The notes beneath the pieces are model-generated. The model did not search any database and was not told where the DNA came from. It saw only the letters and a program-made list of their open reading frames with translations. Both the position numbers and the translations under genes were made by a program. Positions 23,795 through 32,385 of a stretch of DNA of 36,842 bases are shown here, piece by piece. The stretch lies in contig DAOUFY010000171.1 of assembly GCA_034429745.1 (NCBI GenBank), positions 1 through 36,842 on the forward strand. The letters are read 5' to 3'. Positions within the stretch are counted from its first letter, which is position 1; each line of letters opens with the position of its first letter. The DNA comes from JBAXBF01 sp034429745. GTDB taxonomy: Bacteria > Chloroflexota > Anaerolineae > Anaerolineales > DRKV01.

Positions 23795-24391
23795 ATGCTT
23801 AACTTTGATTTAGCTCATCTCGATCAGTATCTTTCCGTTGGCATGATCTGGGCTATGAGTTGGGTAGGTCTGTTGTGGATTTTTCTCGTAATTTGGACCT
23901 ATCGAGATAGCCGCCTCAGACATCAGCATTTTGTCGTTCACCTATTTTTTGCTTTGCTGGTATTAATATTCTTCATCCCCGGCCTAGCCCTTTACCTTCT
24001 CTTACGGCGGCACAACACTATTGAAGAAACATATCAGCAAACCCTTGAAGAAGAAGCCCTGCTGCAATCTATCGAAGAAAACCCTGTCTGTCCCGGCTGC
24101 AGCCGCAAAGTTCAGTTGGATTGGTTAGTCTGCCCGAGCTGCAACACAATTCTAAAAAAGAAATGCTCATTCTGTGGTAAATTGCTCGAACTCCCATGGA
24201 ATATTTGTCCATATTGTGCCACGCTTACTCCCGATGCCTTGCAAGCAAAAGAAGCAGCAGCTGATAAGACTTTACCCGTCACACAATCATTGGACGATTC
24301 TTGGTCAAATTTTGATATAATATCCCTAGATAACGAATCAAATATTGACGAGCAATCCAGACAACCAAATGAGGGGAACCCATTAAGCTAA
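23795..24391 (+). CDS. Membrane protein with double zinc ribbon
   Basis: This is a 198-aa protein. Two hydrophobic segments (about 16-37 and 46-70) are followed by a Glu-rich stretch, then a double zinc ribbon with eight cysteines in four CxxC pairs (C99, C102, C113, C116; C124, C127, C138, C141). The tail is acidic and disordered. This is a PLDc_N-like/DZANK-type arrangement seen in regulatory membrane proteins. The function is unknown. No Shine-Dalgarno precedes the ATG and the -10 is only 8 nt upstream, so translation is likely leaderless. The PilZ gene follows 19 nt later with its own AAGGAG site. Confidence 0.8.
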   Translation: MLNFDLAHLDQYLSVGMIWAMSWVGLLWIFLVIWTYRDSRLRHQHFVVHLFFALLVLIFFIPGLALYLLLRRHNTIEETYQQTLEEEALLQSIEENPVCPGCSRKVQLDWLVCPSCNTILKKKCSFCGKLLELPWNICPYCATLTPDALQAKEAAADKTLPVTQSLDDSWSNFDIISLDNESNIDEQSRQPNEGNPLS

Positions 24392-24410
24392 TTGCACAAG
24401 GAGAATACTT

Positions 24411-24755
24411 ATGGAAGATAGAAGAAAACTCAAGAGAAGGCACCTGATCTATTATTTGCGCGTGTTTGAACAAGGCACAAATAAGTTGGTGGGACACCTC
24501 GTTGACTTGACTCAAGAGGGTATTATGCTTATCAGCGAAAACCCTATTGAAGTAAACAAAGTGTATCACTTGCGCATGATTTTACCTTCGCGAATGGGAG
24601 GAAATGAAGAATGGCTCTTTGATGCTGAAAGCCGTTGGTGCAACAAAGATATTAACCCAGATTTCTACGATACGGGCTTTAAACTGTTAAACCTCGAACC
24701 GAAAGAGCTTGATATTATCAGCAATCTCATCCAAGGGTTTGGCTTCAGCGATTAA
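24411..24755 (+). CDS. PilZ domain (c-di-GMP-binding) protein
   Basis: This is a 114-aa single PilZ domain. The N-terminal basic RRKLKRR (4-10) supplies the RxxxR part and DLTQEG (32-37) is the (D/N)xSxxG motif with Thr in place of Ser. PilZ proteins bind cyclic di-GMP and control motility or exopolysaccharide. A strong AAGGAG ribosome-binding site is present. The next gene begins inside or just after it and belongs to an exopolysaccharide-type cluster, which would fit c-di-GMP control of glycan synthesis. Confidence 0.85.
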   Translation: MEDRRKLKRRHLIYYLRVFEQGTNKLVGHLVDLTQEGIMLISENPIEVNKVYHLRMILPSRMGGNEEWLFDAESRWCNKDINPDFYDTGFKLLNLEPKELDIISNLIQGFGFSD

Positions 24756-26772
24756 TCATTTCTATCTGCTCTTAAACGCGCTGCAGGAGCTTGCTCCCAG
24801 CGCGTTATTTGCTTATCTTCGCTATCGGCTTCGATGCTCATTCGGAAAAACATTTCTCTCCCCTCAGCTGGAATCTCTTCAACATTTTTCTTACCCCCTT
24901 AATGCTTCTATAATTCCTCTTCCGGATAAAGATTCCCTTCGTTCTCTCCTTCCTCCCGAAAGCATAATACAACTCATCGAGAAAGCCGACAACATTTGCT
25001 TAGGTAAAACGACTATTTTCAGCGATTACCCTGCAAAAGATCTTCATGTAACCGGAGCACAACACCATTGGAGCAGCTATGCACGTCATGGCGTCGGTTC
25101 TCTCTCCTCTGCTTTTCCTCATGGCGATATCAAGTTCATTTGGGAAGTAGGACGGTTAGGGTTCATCTTTCCTCTTGCTCGAGCTTATCTGCTTACCCAA
25201 GATCAACGATATAGCAGCGCCTTTTGGGAACATTCAATAGCTTTCCTCGAGCAGAATCCACCTTATCAAGGGGTGCATTGGCTTTCTGCTCAAGAAGTTG
25301 CTCTTAGGCTAATGGCTTTAGTATTTGGCTTTTCAATTTTTGCTTCTTCACCCCAATCAACGCCTGAAAATGTCAAGTTTCTTGCTTGGGCAGTTATGGC
25401 GCACGCAAAACGCATTCCGCTCACGCTATCTTATGCATTCGCTCAAAATAACAATCATTTGATCAGTGAGGCAGTGGGTTTATATACCGCAGGATTAGCT
25501 TTGCCCACCTACCCACTAGCCCCTCAATGGAGGCAAAAAGGCTGGCAGTTAGCCCATCAAGCTTTTCAACAGCAAATCTCTACTGATGGATGCTACGTTC
25601 AACACAGCACTAATTATCACCGCATGATGCTGCAATTAGCCCTTTGGCTTACCCTCCTCTGGCAAACTGCAGAGGATGCTACACCTTTTCCTACTGCCAC
25701 TGCAGAGAAACTGCAAGCGGCAACATGTTGGCTGCATGCCTTAGTTGATCCCGAAAGCGGAACTGCGCCAAATTTAGGACATAATGACGGTTCCTATATC
25801 TTTCCGCTTACTTCCTGCGAATATAAAGATTATCGTCCCGTAGTTCAAGCTGCTGCGCGGCTATTCCTCGGTCAGCCTCTTTTTGACGAAGGCTCTTGGG
25901 ATGAAATGAGCTTATGGTTTTCAGCAGCACCTCACTTGCATAAATCCGTTATTGCGACAGCTGCAAAGCGCTCTTCTCCAATCCCATCTGACCATGAGCC
26001 CCATGTCCTTAGGCTTCCCGATCAGCACAGCTGGGCATATTTGCGCGTAGCTCGCTTCACATCCCGCCCAGCGCACGCCGATCAGCTCCATGTTGACCTG
26101 TGGTGGCGCGGCTTAAACATTGCTCAAGATAGCGGTACATATTTATACAACGCAGAACCGCCTTGGAATAACATCTTCACCTCTACATTACTCCACAATA
26201 CTGTAACCATAAATCATCAAGAGCAAATGCAACGCGCCGGGAAGTTTCTTTATTTGCATTGGGCGCAGGGGCAGCTTCTTTCCCATACCAAAAATGAAAT
26301 AAGTGAATCTTTCAGCGCTCAACATGACGGTTACCAAAAACTAGGTATTCTCCATCAGCGAACGTTGACGGCTTTCCATGACGGACACTGGGAAGTAAAA
26401 GATGTGCTGAAACCCACTTCTGCTCCTAAACCGATCACCGCCCGCCTGCATTGGCTCTTGCTGGATGCAGATTACCACATGACAGAACAAGACACGCTGA
26501 TTCATCTCAGCCTTTTTTATCCCATTGGAACAGCAACGCTTAGCTGCACTGCTGAAAGTGAAGAGAGCTTACTGAATATTCGTTATCAACTTATCCGTGC
26601 CGGCAACCTGCTTTGCGGCAGCGGAGAAGCTTTCCCTTGGGTAGGGTGGGTTTCACCGCATTATGGTACAAAAACCCCGGCGCTTTCCCTCGCCGTAGAA
26701 ATCCTGGCAAAACCCCCAATCCGCTTCATCAGCACCTTTAACTTTATTTCTTCAGAAAGTTATTATTTATGA
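24709..26772 (+). CDS. Heparinase II/III family protein
   Basis: This is a protein of up to 687 aa with the heparinase II/III architecture: an N-terminal alpha/alpha toroid with LSYAFAQNNNHLISEAVGLY (catalytic-site Asn/His), CYVQHSTNYHRMMLQLALW (Tyr/His), then a C-terminal beta-sandwich with ADQLHVDLWWRGLNIAQDSG. It acts on uronic-acid polysaccharides as a lyase or is an inactive relative that helps make or trim an exopolysaccharide. I see no signal peptide. The start is uncertain: a TTG at 24709 gives the longest frame (47-nt overlap with PilZ), and TTG at 24739 or CTG at 24766 are alternatives. The stop overlaps the next ATG (ATGA). Confidence 0.86.
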   Translation: MILSAISSKGLASAINHFYLLLNALQELAPSALFAYLRYRLRCSFGKTFLSPQLESLQHFSYPLNASIIPLPDKDSLRSLLPPESIIQLIEKADNICLGKTTIFSDYPAKDLHVTGAQHHWSSYARHGVGSLSSAFPHGDIKFIWEVGRLGFIFPLARAYLLTQDQRYSSAFWEHSIAFLEQNPPYQGVHWLSAQEVALRLMALVFGFSIFASSPQSTPENVKFLAWAVMAHAKRIPLTLSYAFAQNNNHLISEAVGLYTAGLALPTYPLAPQWRQKGWQLAHQAFQQQISTDGCYVQHSTNYHRMMLQLALWLTLLWQTAEDATPFPTATAEKLQAATCWLHALVDPESGTAPNLGHNDGSYIFPLTSCEYKDYRPVVQAAARLFLGQPLFDEGSWDEMSLWFSAAPHLHKSVIATAAKRSSPIPSDHEPHVLRLPDQHSWAYLRVARFTSRPAHADQLHVDLWWRGLNIAQDSGTYLYNAEPPWNNIFTSTLLHNTVTINHQEQMQRAGKFLYLHWAQGQLLSHTKNEISESFSAQHDGYQKLGILHQRTLTAFHDGHWEVKDVLKPTSAPKPITARLHWLLLDADYHMTEQDTLIHLSLFYPIGTATLSCTAESEESLLNIRYQLIRAGNLLCGSGEAFPWVGWVSPHYGTKTPALSLAVEILAKPPIRFISTFNFISSESYYL
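24775..24806. repeat. Hairpin at the start of the heparinase gene
   Basis: AACGCGCTG (24775-24783) pairs with CAGCGCGTT (24798-24806), and GGAG with CTCC inside (loop CTTG). It lies 20 nt after the PilZ stop and in the first codons of the heparinase frame. It could be a terminator or attenuator between the two, but no U-tract follows. Confidence 0.55.
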
Positions 26773-28388
26773 TTTGGACTAATGACGCAAAAGAAAAAAA
26801 GGCTCTGCCTAACTCAACCCCCAAATTGAGAACATTTCTGACACAGCACCATCCATGGATTGTCAATGTGAAAAGACCATTGATATACTTACTTCTAGCT
26901 GTGCTTCCTGCCATATTGACTCTAAGCCTTATCCACATCTTGCTTCACTCAAGTCTTTCTCGATTTGTACCTGCCTCTTGGAATGACATAGTTGATTATT
27001 GGCGTACAGCTTATTCGTTCAGTGAAGTTGGCTGGAATAGCGGTTTTTATGCACCAAATGAAAAAGTAGCGGCCGCACCTTTTTCGCGCTTTGGTGTTCA
27101 TGGGCCTTACTTTGCTGTTATATACGGCAGTCTAGGCCATATTTTTGGCTGGACGTTTTACACTGGATTAATCATTAACTTTGTTTTTATTGCTATAGGC
27201 ATCTACCTATTCTTATGGCTTATCCACCCTGACCGCAAACAATTACTCTTCTTTTCAGCTCTTCTCCTTACCTCTTGGTCTTTGTTGATGTATTTACCAA
27301 CAATAAGCCAAGAGGCTATGCATCAAACCTCAGCATGCGTTCTTGCTGCCTTGTTCTATCATTTACTGTCCAATCGCGAGAAAAAGTTGCCTCTTTATAT
27401 CATTATTCTTTCAATGATAGGGCTCTTTTTAATATCATTGATTAGAGTATCTTGGGCAATCTTATTCCTTCCTTTTTTCGCACTCATTTTCCCAGACCAT
27501 TGGCGTTGGAAAGTAATATCTATAGGATTGTGTGGGTCCATAACATTGCTAATCATAAAAATCAACCAATGGCTTACTCCTCCAACTCTTAATTCCATTT
27601 TCAAGGTAATGCAGGGCTTTTCATCTTCTTTAACAGAAGGAATAAGCCGTCTGCAGGATTTCATCTTTGATAATTATTATTGGATCGCTGAGGACCCATT
27701 GGCAATTTCTTCAATAATTCTCTACATTACATTGTTCTTAATACTAATAATTATCAGTGAATTTGTCATTTATAGAGTCAACAAAAAAACCCTTGTGGGT
27801 CTCAACCTTTCACCTGAAGAAAAGCTTTTTCACTTAATCAATCTTATTCCATTATGTCTTTCCGTGTTTATAATGTACCCTATCGGCGGCGCAGGACGCG
27901 TGGTTGGCGCTCATCTTTTTCTCTCCGTTTTACTATTGATATCTTTTAAACGCTACCGAATTTTAACGCTTTATCTCTTCCTTTGTCTTTTATCCACACC
28001 TCTATTTGTAAATAATTACATTAGAGATTACCTCGAAAACTTTACCTATTACAAACCCCAAGAATATCTTCAATGGCGTGATAAAGTAAGTGAGCAAATA
28101 ACCTATCAGCCTCAAGCAGAAACACCGTGGTGCAACACAGTGCTTATTCCCCTATCTTTTTACGATCAGCGAGTGTTAGTAATTCCGGCCGGTTTTGGTT
28201 TAGCTTATTTTATGCCACAAATGGATTTTGAAATGCCACCAAAGTCTCACTACTTGTACTTCAACAATCAAGCTTTAGAAAAATTAAATAAATTAGGCGA
28301 ACTGAAACTTGAATTAATAATAAAACTGCCTATTGGGAAAATTTACCGCAATCTTGACAGCAAATGTATTTCTGCATCGCCACCTTAA
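26769..28388 (+). CDS. Polytopic membrane protein, possible GT-C-type glycosyltransferase
   Basis: This is a 539-aa protein with about 10-11 membrane segments. The start overlaps the previous stop by 4 nt, so the two are coupled. The N-terminal extracytoplasmic loop has DIVDYWRTAYSF and GVHGPYFAVIYG, which resembles the GT-C (ArnT/PMT-like) first-loop pattern with an acidic residue after the first helix. This is a weak match by eye. I do not recognise a named family. Its place between the heparinase-like gene and an epimerase plus GT2 supports work on a lipid-linked or secreted glycan. Confidence 0.6.
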   Translation: MIWTNDAKEKKALPNSTPKLRTFLTQHHPWIVNVKRPLIYLLLAVLPAILTLSLIHILLHSSLSRFVPASWNDIVDYWRTAYSFSEVGWNSGFYAPNEKVAAAPFSRFGVHGPYFAVIYGSLGHIFGWTFYTGLIINFVFIAIGIYLFLWLIHPDRKQLLFFSALLLTSWSLLMYLPTISQEAMHQTSACVLAALFYHLLSNREKKLPLYIIILSMIGLFLISLIRVSWAILFLPFFALIFPDHWRWKVISIGLCGSITLLIIKINQWLTPPTLNSIFKVMQGFSSSLTEGISRLQDFIFDNYYWIAEDPLAISSIILYITLFLILIIISEFVIYRVNKKTLVGLNLSPEEKLFHLINLIPLCLSVFIMYPIGGAGRVVGAHLFLSVLLLISFKRYRILTLYLFLCLLSTPLFVNNYIRDYLENFTYYKPQEYLQWRDKVSEQITYQPQAETPWCNTVLIPLSFYDQRVLVIPAGFGLAYFMPQMDFEMPPKSHYLYFNNQALEKLNKLGELKLELIIKLPIGKIYRNLDSKCISASPP

Positions 28389-28496
28389 CCATTAGCCATC
28401 AATCAAGAGAAAAAGGCTTAGTTATTCGATTAGTACGTGTTAAAATATTCTCAATAATTGCGTATTTTTATTTTAAAGGGATATATAAAATACAAC
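28389..28496. other. Intergenic region before epimerase
   Basis: This is a short AT-rich spacer within the glycan cluster. I see no gene. TTTTAAAGGG near 28470-28480 is the only ribosome-binding-site-like sequence, 16-17 nt before the epimerase ATG. A promoter may lie in it, but I cannot fix one. Confidence 0.35.
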
Positions 28497-29492
28497 ATGA
28501 AAATACTTATCACCGGTGTTGCAGGTTTTATTGGCTCTAACCTAGCTCAAGCACTGATCAATAGAGGAGATGAAGGCATTGGTATTGACAACTTATCTCA
28601 TGGGTTCCTTATTAACCTGGAACCATTCTTTCATCACCCATGTTTTCATTTCTATCAAGAAGATATTTGCAATTTAGAATCCGTTTTAAAAGCTGCTCAA
28701 CGTTGCCATGCCATCATTCACCTGGCCGCTTACAAAATCCCCCGCTACAGCGACGCGTTGGACACCCTTACCGTAAATGCCCATGGGTCGGAAAATGTGA
28801 TGCGTGCAGCTGTCGCTCAAAAAGCAAAACTCATTCTCGCTTCCACTTCCGACGTATATGGCAAAAACCCTGAACCGCCCTTTCATGAACACTCGTTGAT
28901 GATGATCGGTTCTCCCCAAGTTCGGCGCTGGGCTTATGCTGTGTCTAAAATGTTTGAAGAGCAGCTTGCCTTCGCCTACCACGAACGATACGGAATTGAT
29001 GTTGTCATTCTTCGTTTTTTTGGTGGATATGGCAGAAACCAGAATCTTAGTTGGTGGGGAGGTCCACAAGCCGTCTTCATTGAAGCAGCCTTAGAAAAGC
29101 AGCCTCTGCCAGTGCACGGCGATGGAAAACAAACTCGTTCTTTTACTCACGTAAGCGATCATGTCGCAGGGATTATCGCTGCATTGGATCATCCTCGCGC
29201 CAATAATCAGGTATTCAATATTGGGAATACAGTTGAAATTTCCATCGAAGATTTAGCAAAAACGATTTGGAACTTGATTTGGGAAAACGAAGAACCAATA
29301 ATTCAATACATCCCTTATGAGACTTTTGGTAAATATGAAGATGTCATGCGCAGAGTGCCTGATATCAGCCTTGCTCGTCAAGTTTTAGGATTTGAACCCA
29401 AAGTGGATCTGATCACTGGGCTAAAAGATACAATCGAATGGCAAAGGCAACGAAGAAAGATTACCGTAACCAATACTTTTCCCGTATTATGA
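28497..29492 (+). CDS. NAD-dependent epimerase/dehydratase
   Basis: This is a 331-aa extended SDR enzyme that acts on nucleotide sugars (GalE-like). The N-terminal LITGVAGFIGSNLAQ is the GxxGxxG NAD motif; the acidic GIDNLSHG follows; ASTSDVYG gives the catalytic Ser/Thr region, and WAYAVSKMFEE the Tyr and Lys of YxxxK. HGDGKQTRSFTHVSDHVAGI is the typical C-terminal substrate segment. I chose the ATG at 28497 over the upstream TTG at 28458 because the protein then begins at the Rossmann strand. Substrate (UDP-glucose, UDP-GlcNAc or dTDP-sugar) cannot be decided. GT2 follows after 7 nt. Confidence 0.9.
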   Translation: MKILITGVAGFIGSNLAQALINRGDEGIGIDNLSHGFLINLEPFFHHPCFHFYQEDICNLESVLKAAQRCHAIIHLAAYKIPRYSDALDTLTVNAHGSENVMRAAVAQKAKLILASTSDVYGKNPEPPFHEHSLMMIGSPQVRRWAYAVSKMFEEQLAFAYHERYGIDVVILRFFGGYGRNQNLSWWGGPQAVFIEAALEKQPLPVHGDGKQTRSFTHVSDHVAGIIAALDHPRANNQVFNIGNTVEISIEDLAKTIWNLIWENEEPIIQYIPYETFGKYEDVMRRVPDISLARQVLGFEPKVDLITGLKDTIEWQRQRRKITVTNTFPVL

Positions 29493-29499
29493 ATGACGC

Positions 29500-30324
29500 A
29501 TGAATACTAAACCCTCCTTATATTTCTTAATTCCTCTATACAACGAAGCTCCAAATATACCGTTTTTGTTTCAGTCATGCCAACAGTTAGTCATAACATT
29601 TAACGATAAATATCGCCTGAAGTTTGTGGCTATAGATGACGGCAGCACTGATGACACAGTAAAAGCAATTGAGCACTTTTCACATGAATTTCACTTAGAT
29701 GTTGTTGTTCTTTCTCACAGCCACAATTCTGGGCCGGGCAGAGCTTTCCAAACAGGTTTTCAATACATTGCACCCCTTTTATCAGATAACGATTGGGTAA
29801 TCACGCTAGAAGGAGACAACACATCACGAGTTGAATTATTACAGCAAATGTTTCACCGCAGCGAAGAGGGATATGAGGTCATTTTCGCCAGTCCATACAC
29901 CTATGGCGGGAAAATTATCAACACTTCCTTAGTAAAGGTGTTTTTAAGCAGCATAGCCAATACTTTCGTTAAGGAATTTTTAGGCGTACAAGGCATACAT
30001 ACAGTAAGTTCTTTTTTTCGATTATATCGAGCATCAGCAATAAAAAAATTGCAATCTTATTATGGTGAGCGCATTATTGAAAAGGATGGTTTTGAATGCA
30101 TGCTGGAGATGCTAATGAAAATGATCAACCTTAACATCAGCATTTCTGAGGTTCCTATGGTGTTAGACACAAAGAAACGCCTTGGAAAAAGCAAAATGAA
30201 AATTATTAAAACCATCTTTGCTTATTTTACGTTGTGGGTTGAAAAGAAAAAATGGCAAGAAATGGTTATTGCCCCACCTAAGGACCTTTTGGAACATAGA
30301 AAATGTGCGGAAGATTTACCATAA
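29500..30324 (+). CDS. Glycosyltransferase family 2
   Basis: This is a 274-aa GT-A-fold enzyme of the dolichol-phosphate-mannosyltransferase-like group. Visible features are the N-terminal FLIPLYNEAPNI, the FVAIDDGSTDDTV nucleotide-binding pair, and the acidic ITLEGDNTSR (D-x-D-like, with EGDN in place of DADL). No long membrane segment closes the C-terminus. It probably transfers a sugar from a nucleotide sugar to a lipid carrier. It follows the epimerase and overlaps the SRAP gene by 22 nt. Confidence 0.88.
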   Translation: MNTKPSLYFLIPLYNEAPNIPFLFQSCQQLVITFNDKYRLKFVAIDDGSTDDTVKAIEHFSHEFHLDVVVLSHSHNSGPGRAFQTGFQYIAPLLSDNDWVITLEGDNTSRVELLQQMFHRSEEGYEVIFASPYTYGGKIINTSLVKVFLSSIANTFVKEFLGVQGIHTVSSFFRLYRASAIKKLQSYYGERIIEKDGFECMLEMLMKMINLNISISEVPMVLDTKKRLGKSKMKIIKTIFAYFTLWVEKKKWQEMVIAPPKDLLEHRKCAEDLP

Positions 30325-30968
30325 CAATGCGCCCTGAAGAGTTGCAGCGCGAGTTTCCTTGGATTATTATCCCTGCTCAGATGCAGCCGCGCTACAATAT
30401 CGCTCCAACTCAGCCAGTGGCAGTGATCACCAATGAGAACCCGCAGCAAGTTGATTTCTACCGCTGGGGACTGATCCCCTCTTGGGCTAAGGATATTTCT
30501 ATCGGCGCACGTTTGATCAACGCCCGCGCCGAGACATTACCAGAAAAGCCATCCTTCCGGCATGCCTTTGCCCGGCGCCGCTGCCTTATTCTAGCAGATG
30601 GCTTTTATGAGTGGGCAGTTAACCAAAAAGCTAAACAACCCTATTACATCCGTTTGAAGTCAGCAAAACCTTTCGCTTTTGCAGGCTTATGGGAAAACTG
30701 GCAAGATGATCAAGGTAATGAACTGCGGTCGTGTACAATTATAACCACTCATGCCAACGAATTAGTTTCTCGTATCCATGAACGCATGCCGGTCATCTTA
30801 GCACCAGAAAACTATTCTCTCTGGCTTGCCAAAGAAGAAAAGCTGCCCTCCGAACTATCCCAGCTTCTTGTTCCTTACCCGGCACAAGAAATGATCATGC
30901 ATCCCATTTCAGCGTATGTAAACAATCCGCGACACGATGACGCAGAATGCATCAAGCCTTTAGCATAA
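30303..30968 (+). CDS. SOS response-associated peptidase (SRAP, YedK/HMCES family)
   Basis: This is a 221-aa SRAP protein that forms a thiazolidine cross-link with abasic sites in single-stranded DNA. The catalytic Cys2 follows Met (MCGRF); RYNIAPTQP gives Asn32, WGLIPSWAKD the conserved core, ADGFYEW the active Glu103, and RIHERMPVIL the His159. The start must be exact since Cys2 is the nucleophile, and the ATG at 30303 gives it. It begins inside the GT2 gene (22-nt overlap) and its end overlaps fni by 17 nt in the opposite direction. Confidence 0.95.
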   Translation: MCGRFTITMRPEELQREFPWIIIPAQMQPRYNIAPTQPVAVITNENPQQVDFYRWGLIPSWAKDISIGARLINARAETLPEKPSFRHAFARRRCLILADGFYEWAVNQKAKQPYYIRLKSAKPFAFAGLWENWQDDQGNELRSCTIITTHANELVSRIHERMPVILAPENYSLWLAKEEKLPSELSQLLVPYPAQEMIMHPISAYVNNPRHDDAECIKPLA

Positions 30969-31983
30969 TCTTATCCGCTAATTGAGTTAGTTTACCCGCC
31001 CCAACCGCAAACATGCTCACTTGCATCTGACGGTAAATTATTTGGATGAGATGCACCACTTCTTCTGTCGAGACAGCGGCAGCTTTTAGAAAAGGAGACG
31101 CCATACCGCCCAAGGTCGCTCCTAAAGCTACACACTTGATAATATCTACGCCAGTTCGCAACCCCCCAGAAGCAAAAACCATCAACTGAGGAGCTGCTCG
31201 CCGCACATTCAGAATTGCTTCAGCGGTTGGAATACCCCAATCACTAAAGGCTGCAGCCAGTGCCGCTTGTGGATCATCTTCAGCGCGGTGCATTTCTACC
31301 TGAGACCACGATGTTCCCCCGGCACCGGCTACATCAATAGCTGCAACGCCGGCTGCTGCTAAGCGTTTGGCATCTTGTTCTGAAAAACCCCAGCCCACCT
31401 CTTTTACAATCACCGGTAGCGGCAGCTTTGCACAAACCTGCTCAATTTTTTTCAGCAAACCTCCAAAACGCGTGTTGCCCTCCGGCTGTACAGCCTCCTG
31501 CAAGGCATTCAAATGCAAAATCAATCCGTCTGCCTCGATCATCTCCACAGCTTTTATACATTCGGATATACCATACCCATAATTAAGCTGTACTGCACCC
31601 AAATTTGCAAACAACAAAATATCAGGAGCAACAGCGCGTACTTGATAGGTAGCAGCCAAACTTGGATCCTCCAATGCTGCGCGCTGCGAGCCGACCCCCA
31701 TGGCAATCTTGGTTTGCTGCGCTGCTTCAGCCAAACGGCGATTGATTACCATAGCACTATCCACTCCCCCTGTCATCGAAGAAATGAGCAGCGGCATAGA
31801 AAGCTGCCGCCCAAACACAGACAAAGATAGTTCTATATCTTCCAAATTGATCTCCGGCAAGGCAGTGTGTTTTAGGCGGTAGCGTTCTAACCCATTATCC
31901 AACCAAGAGCGGACATCCTTTTCAAGATTAATGCGCAGATGATCATCTTTTCTGCGTCCAACTTGCGTAACTTTTTTTATCAT
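30952..31983 (-). CDS. fni: Type 2 isopentenyl-diphosphate delta-isomerase
   Basis: This is a 343-aa FMN- and NADPH-dependent isomerase that interconverts IPP and DMAPP. Signature segments: GRRKDDHLRI at the N-terminus, LISSMTGG, IAMGVGSQRAALEDP, the FANLGAVQLNYG segment, and FMN-phosphate segments VAGAGGTSWSQVE and FASGGLRTG. The length is normal. It is divergent from acpP; the spacer holds a perfect 12-bp hairpin. Confidence 0.96.
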   Translation of the reverse strand: MIKKVTQVGRRKDDHLRINLEKDVRSWLDNGLERYRLKHTALPEINLEDIELSLSVFGRQLSMPLLISSMTGGVDSAMVINRRLAEAAQQTKIAMGVGSQRAALEDPSLAATYQVRAVAPDILLFANLGAVQLNYGYGISECIKAVEMIEADGLILHLNALQEAVQPEGNTRFGGLLKKIEQVCAKLPLPVIVKEVGWGFSEQDAKRLAAAGVAAIDVAGAGGTSWSQVEMHRAEDDPQAALAAAFSDWGIPTAEAILNVRRAAPQLMVFASGGLRTGVDIIKCVALGATLGGMASPFLKAAAVSTEEVVHLIQIIYRQMQVSMFAVGAGKLTQLADKIMLKA

Positions 31984-32032
31984 CGTGTGTTTTCACCTTT
32001 AGATAGAACACAAAGCATCAGACCTCCTGGGA

Positions 32033-32064
32033 CCATAAAGACGCTGTTTGCGGCGTCTTTATGG
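32033..32064. repeat. 12-bp perfect inverted repeat between fni and acpP
   Basis: CCATAAAGACGC (32033-32044) is perfectly complementary to GCGTCTTTATGG (32053-32064), with an 8-nt loop. It sits upstream of the acpP promoter and in the probable leader of fni. It could be an operator or a leader hairpin; a U-tract is absent on both strands. Confidence 0.65.
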
Positions 32065-32077
32065 TTTAAAGCTTACC

Positions 32078-32106
32078 TTGACAAGGCTTTATTCCAAAGG
32101 TATGAT
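32078..32106 (+). promoter_or_regulatory. Promoter of acpP
   Basis: TTGACA (32078-32083), exactly 17 nt, and TATGAT (32101-32106). The -35 lies inside CTTGACAAG. The start would be near 32113, with GGAGG at 32125-32129 as ribosome-binding site. Confidence 0.7.
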
Positions 32107-32142
32107 ATGCTATTGAAACCATGAGGAGGCATTCTTCTAACC

Positions 32143-32385
32143 ATGAATAACGAAACTTTCACTAAAGTCAAAAACATCATCATCTCCATTCTAAACGTCG
32201 ATGAGAGTGCCATAACACTTGAGTCGAAATTTCGAGAAGATTTAGGCGCCGATTCCCTAGACTTGGTTGACTTGATTATGGCATTTGAAGATGAATTCGG
32301 CGGGCACATATCTGACGAAGATGCCCGTTCCATCACAACCGTTGGAGAAGCGGTAGATTATATAGAAAAACACCTTGTTTCATAA
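32143..32385 (+). CDS. acpP: Acyl carrier protein
   Basis: This is an 80-aa acyl carrier protein. The phosphopantetheine attachment site is Ser in GADSLDLVDLIMAFEDEF (DSL motif). The length and acidic helix II are typical of fatty-acid-synthesis ACP. It has a canonical promoter and GGAGG site. No fab genes are adjacent, so it is a stand-alone gene. It ends 6 nt into the convergent ABC gene end. Confidence 0.95.
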   Translation: MNNETFTKVKNIIISILNVDESAITLESKFREDLGADSLDLVDLIMAFEDEFGGHISDEDARSITTVGEAVDYIEKHLVS

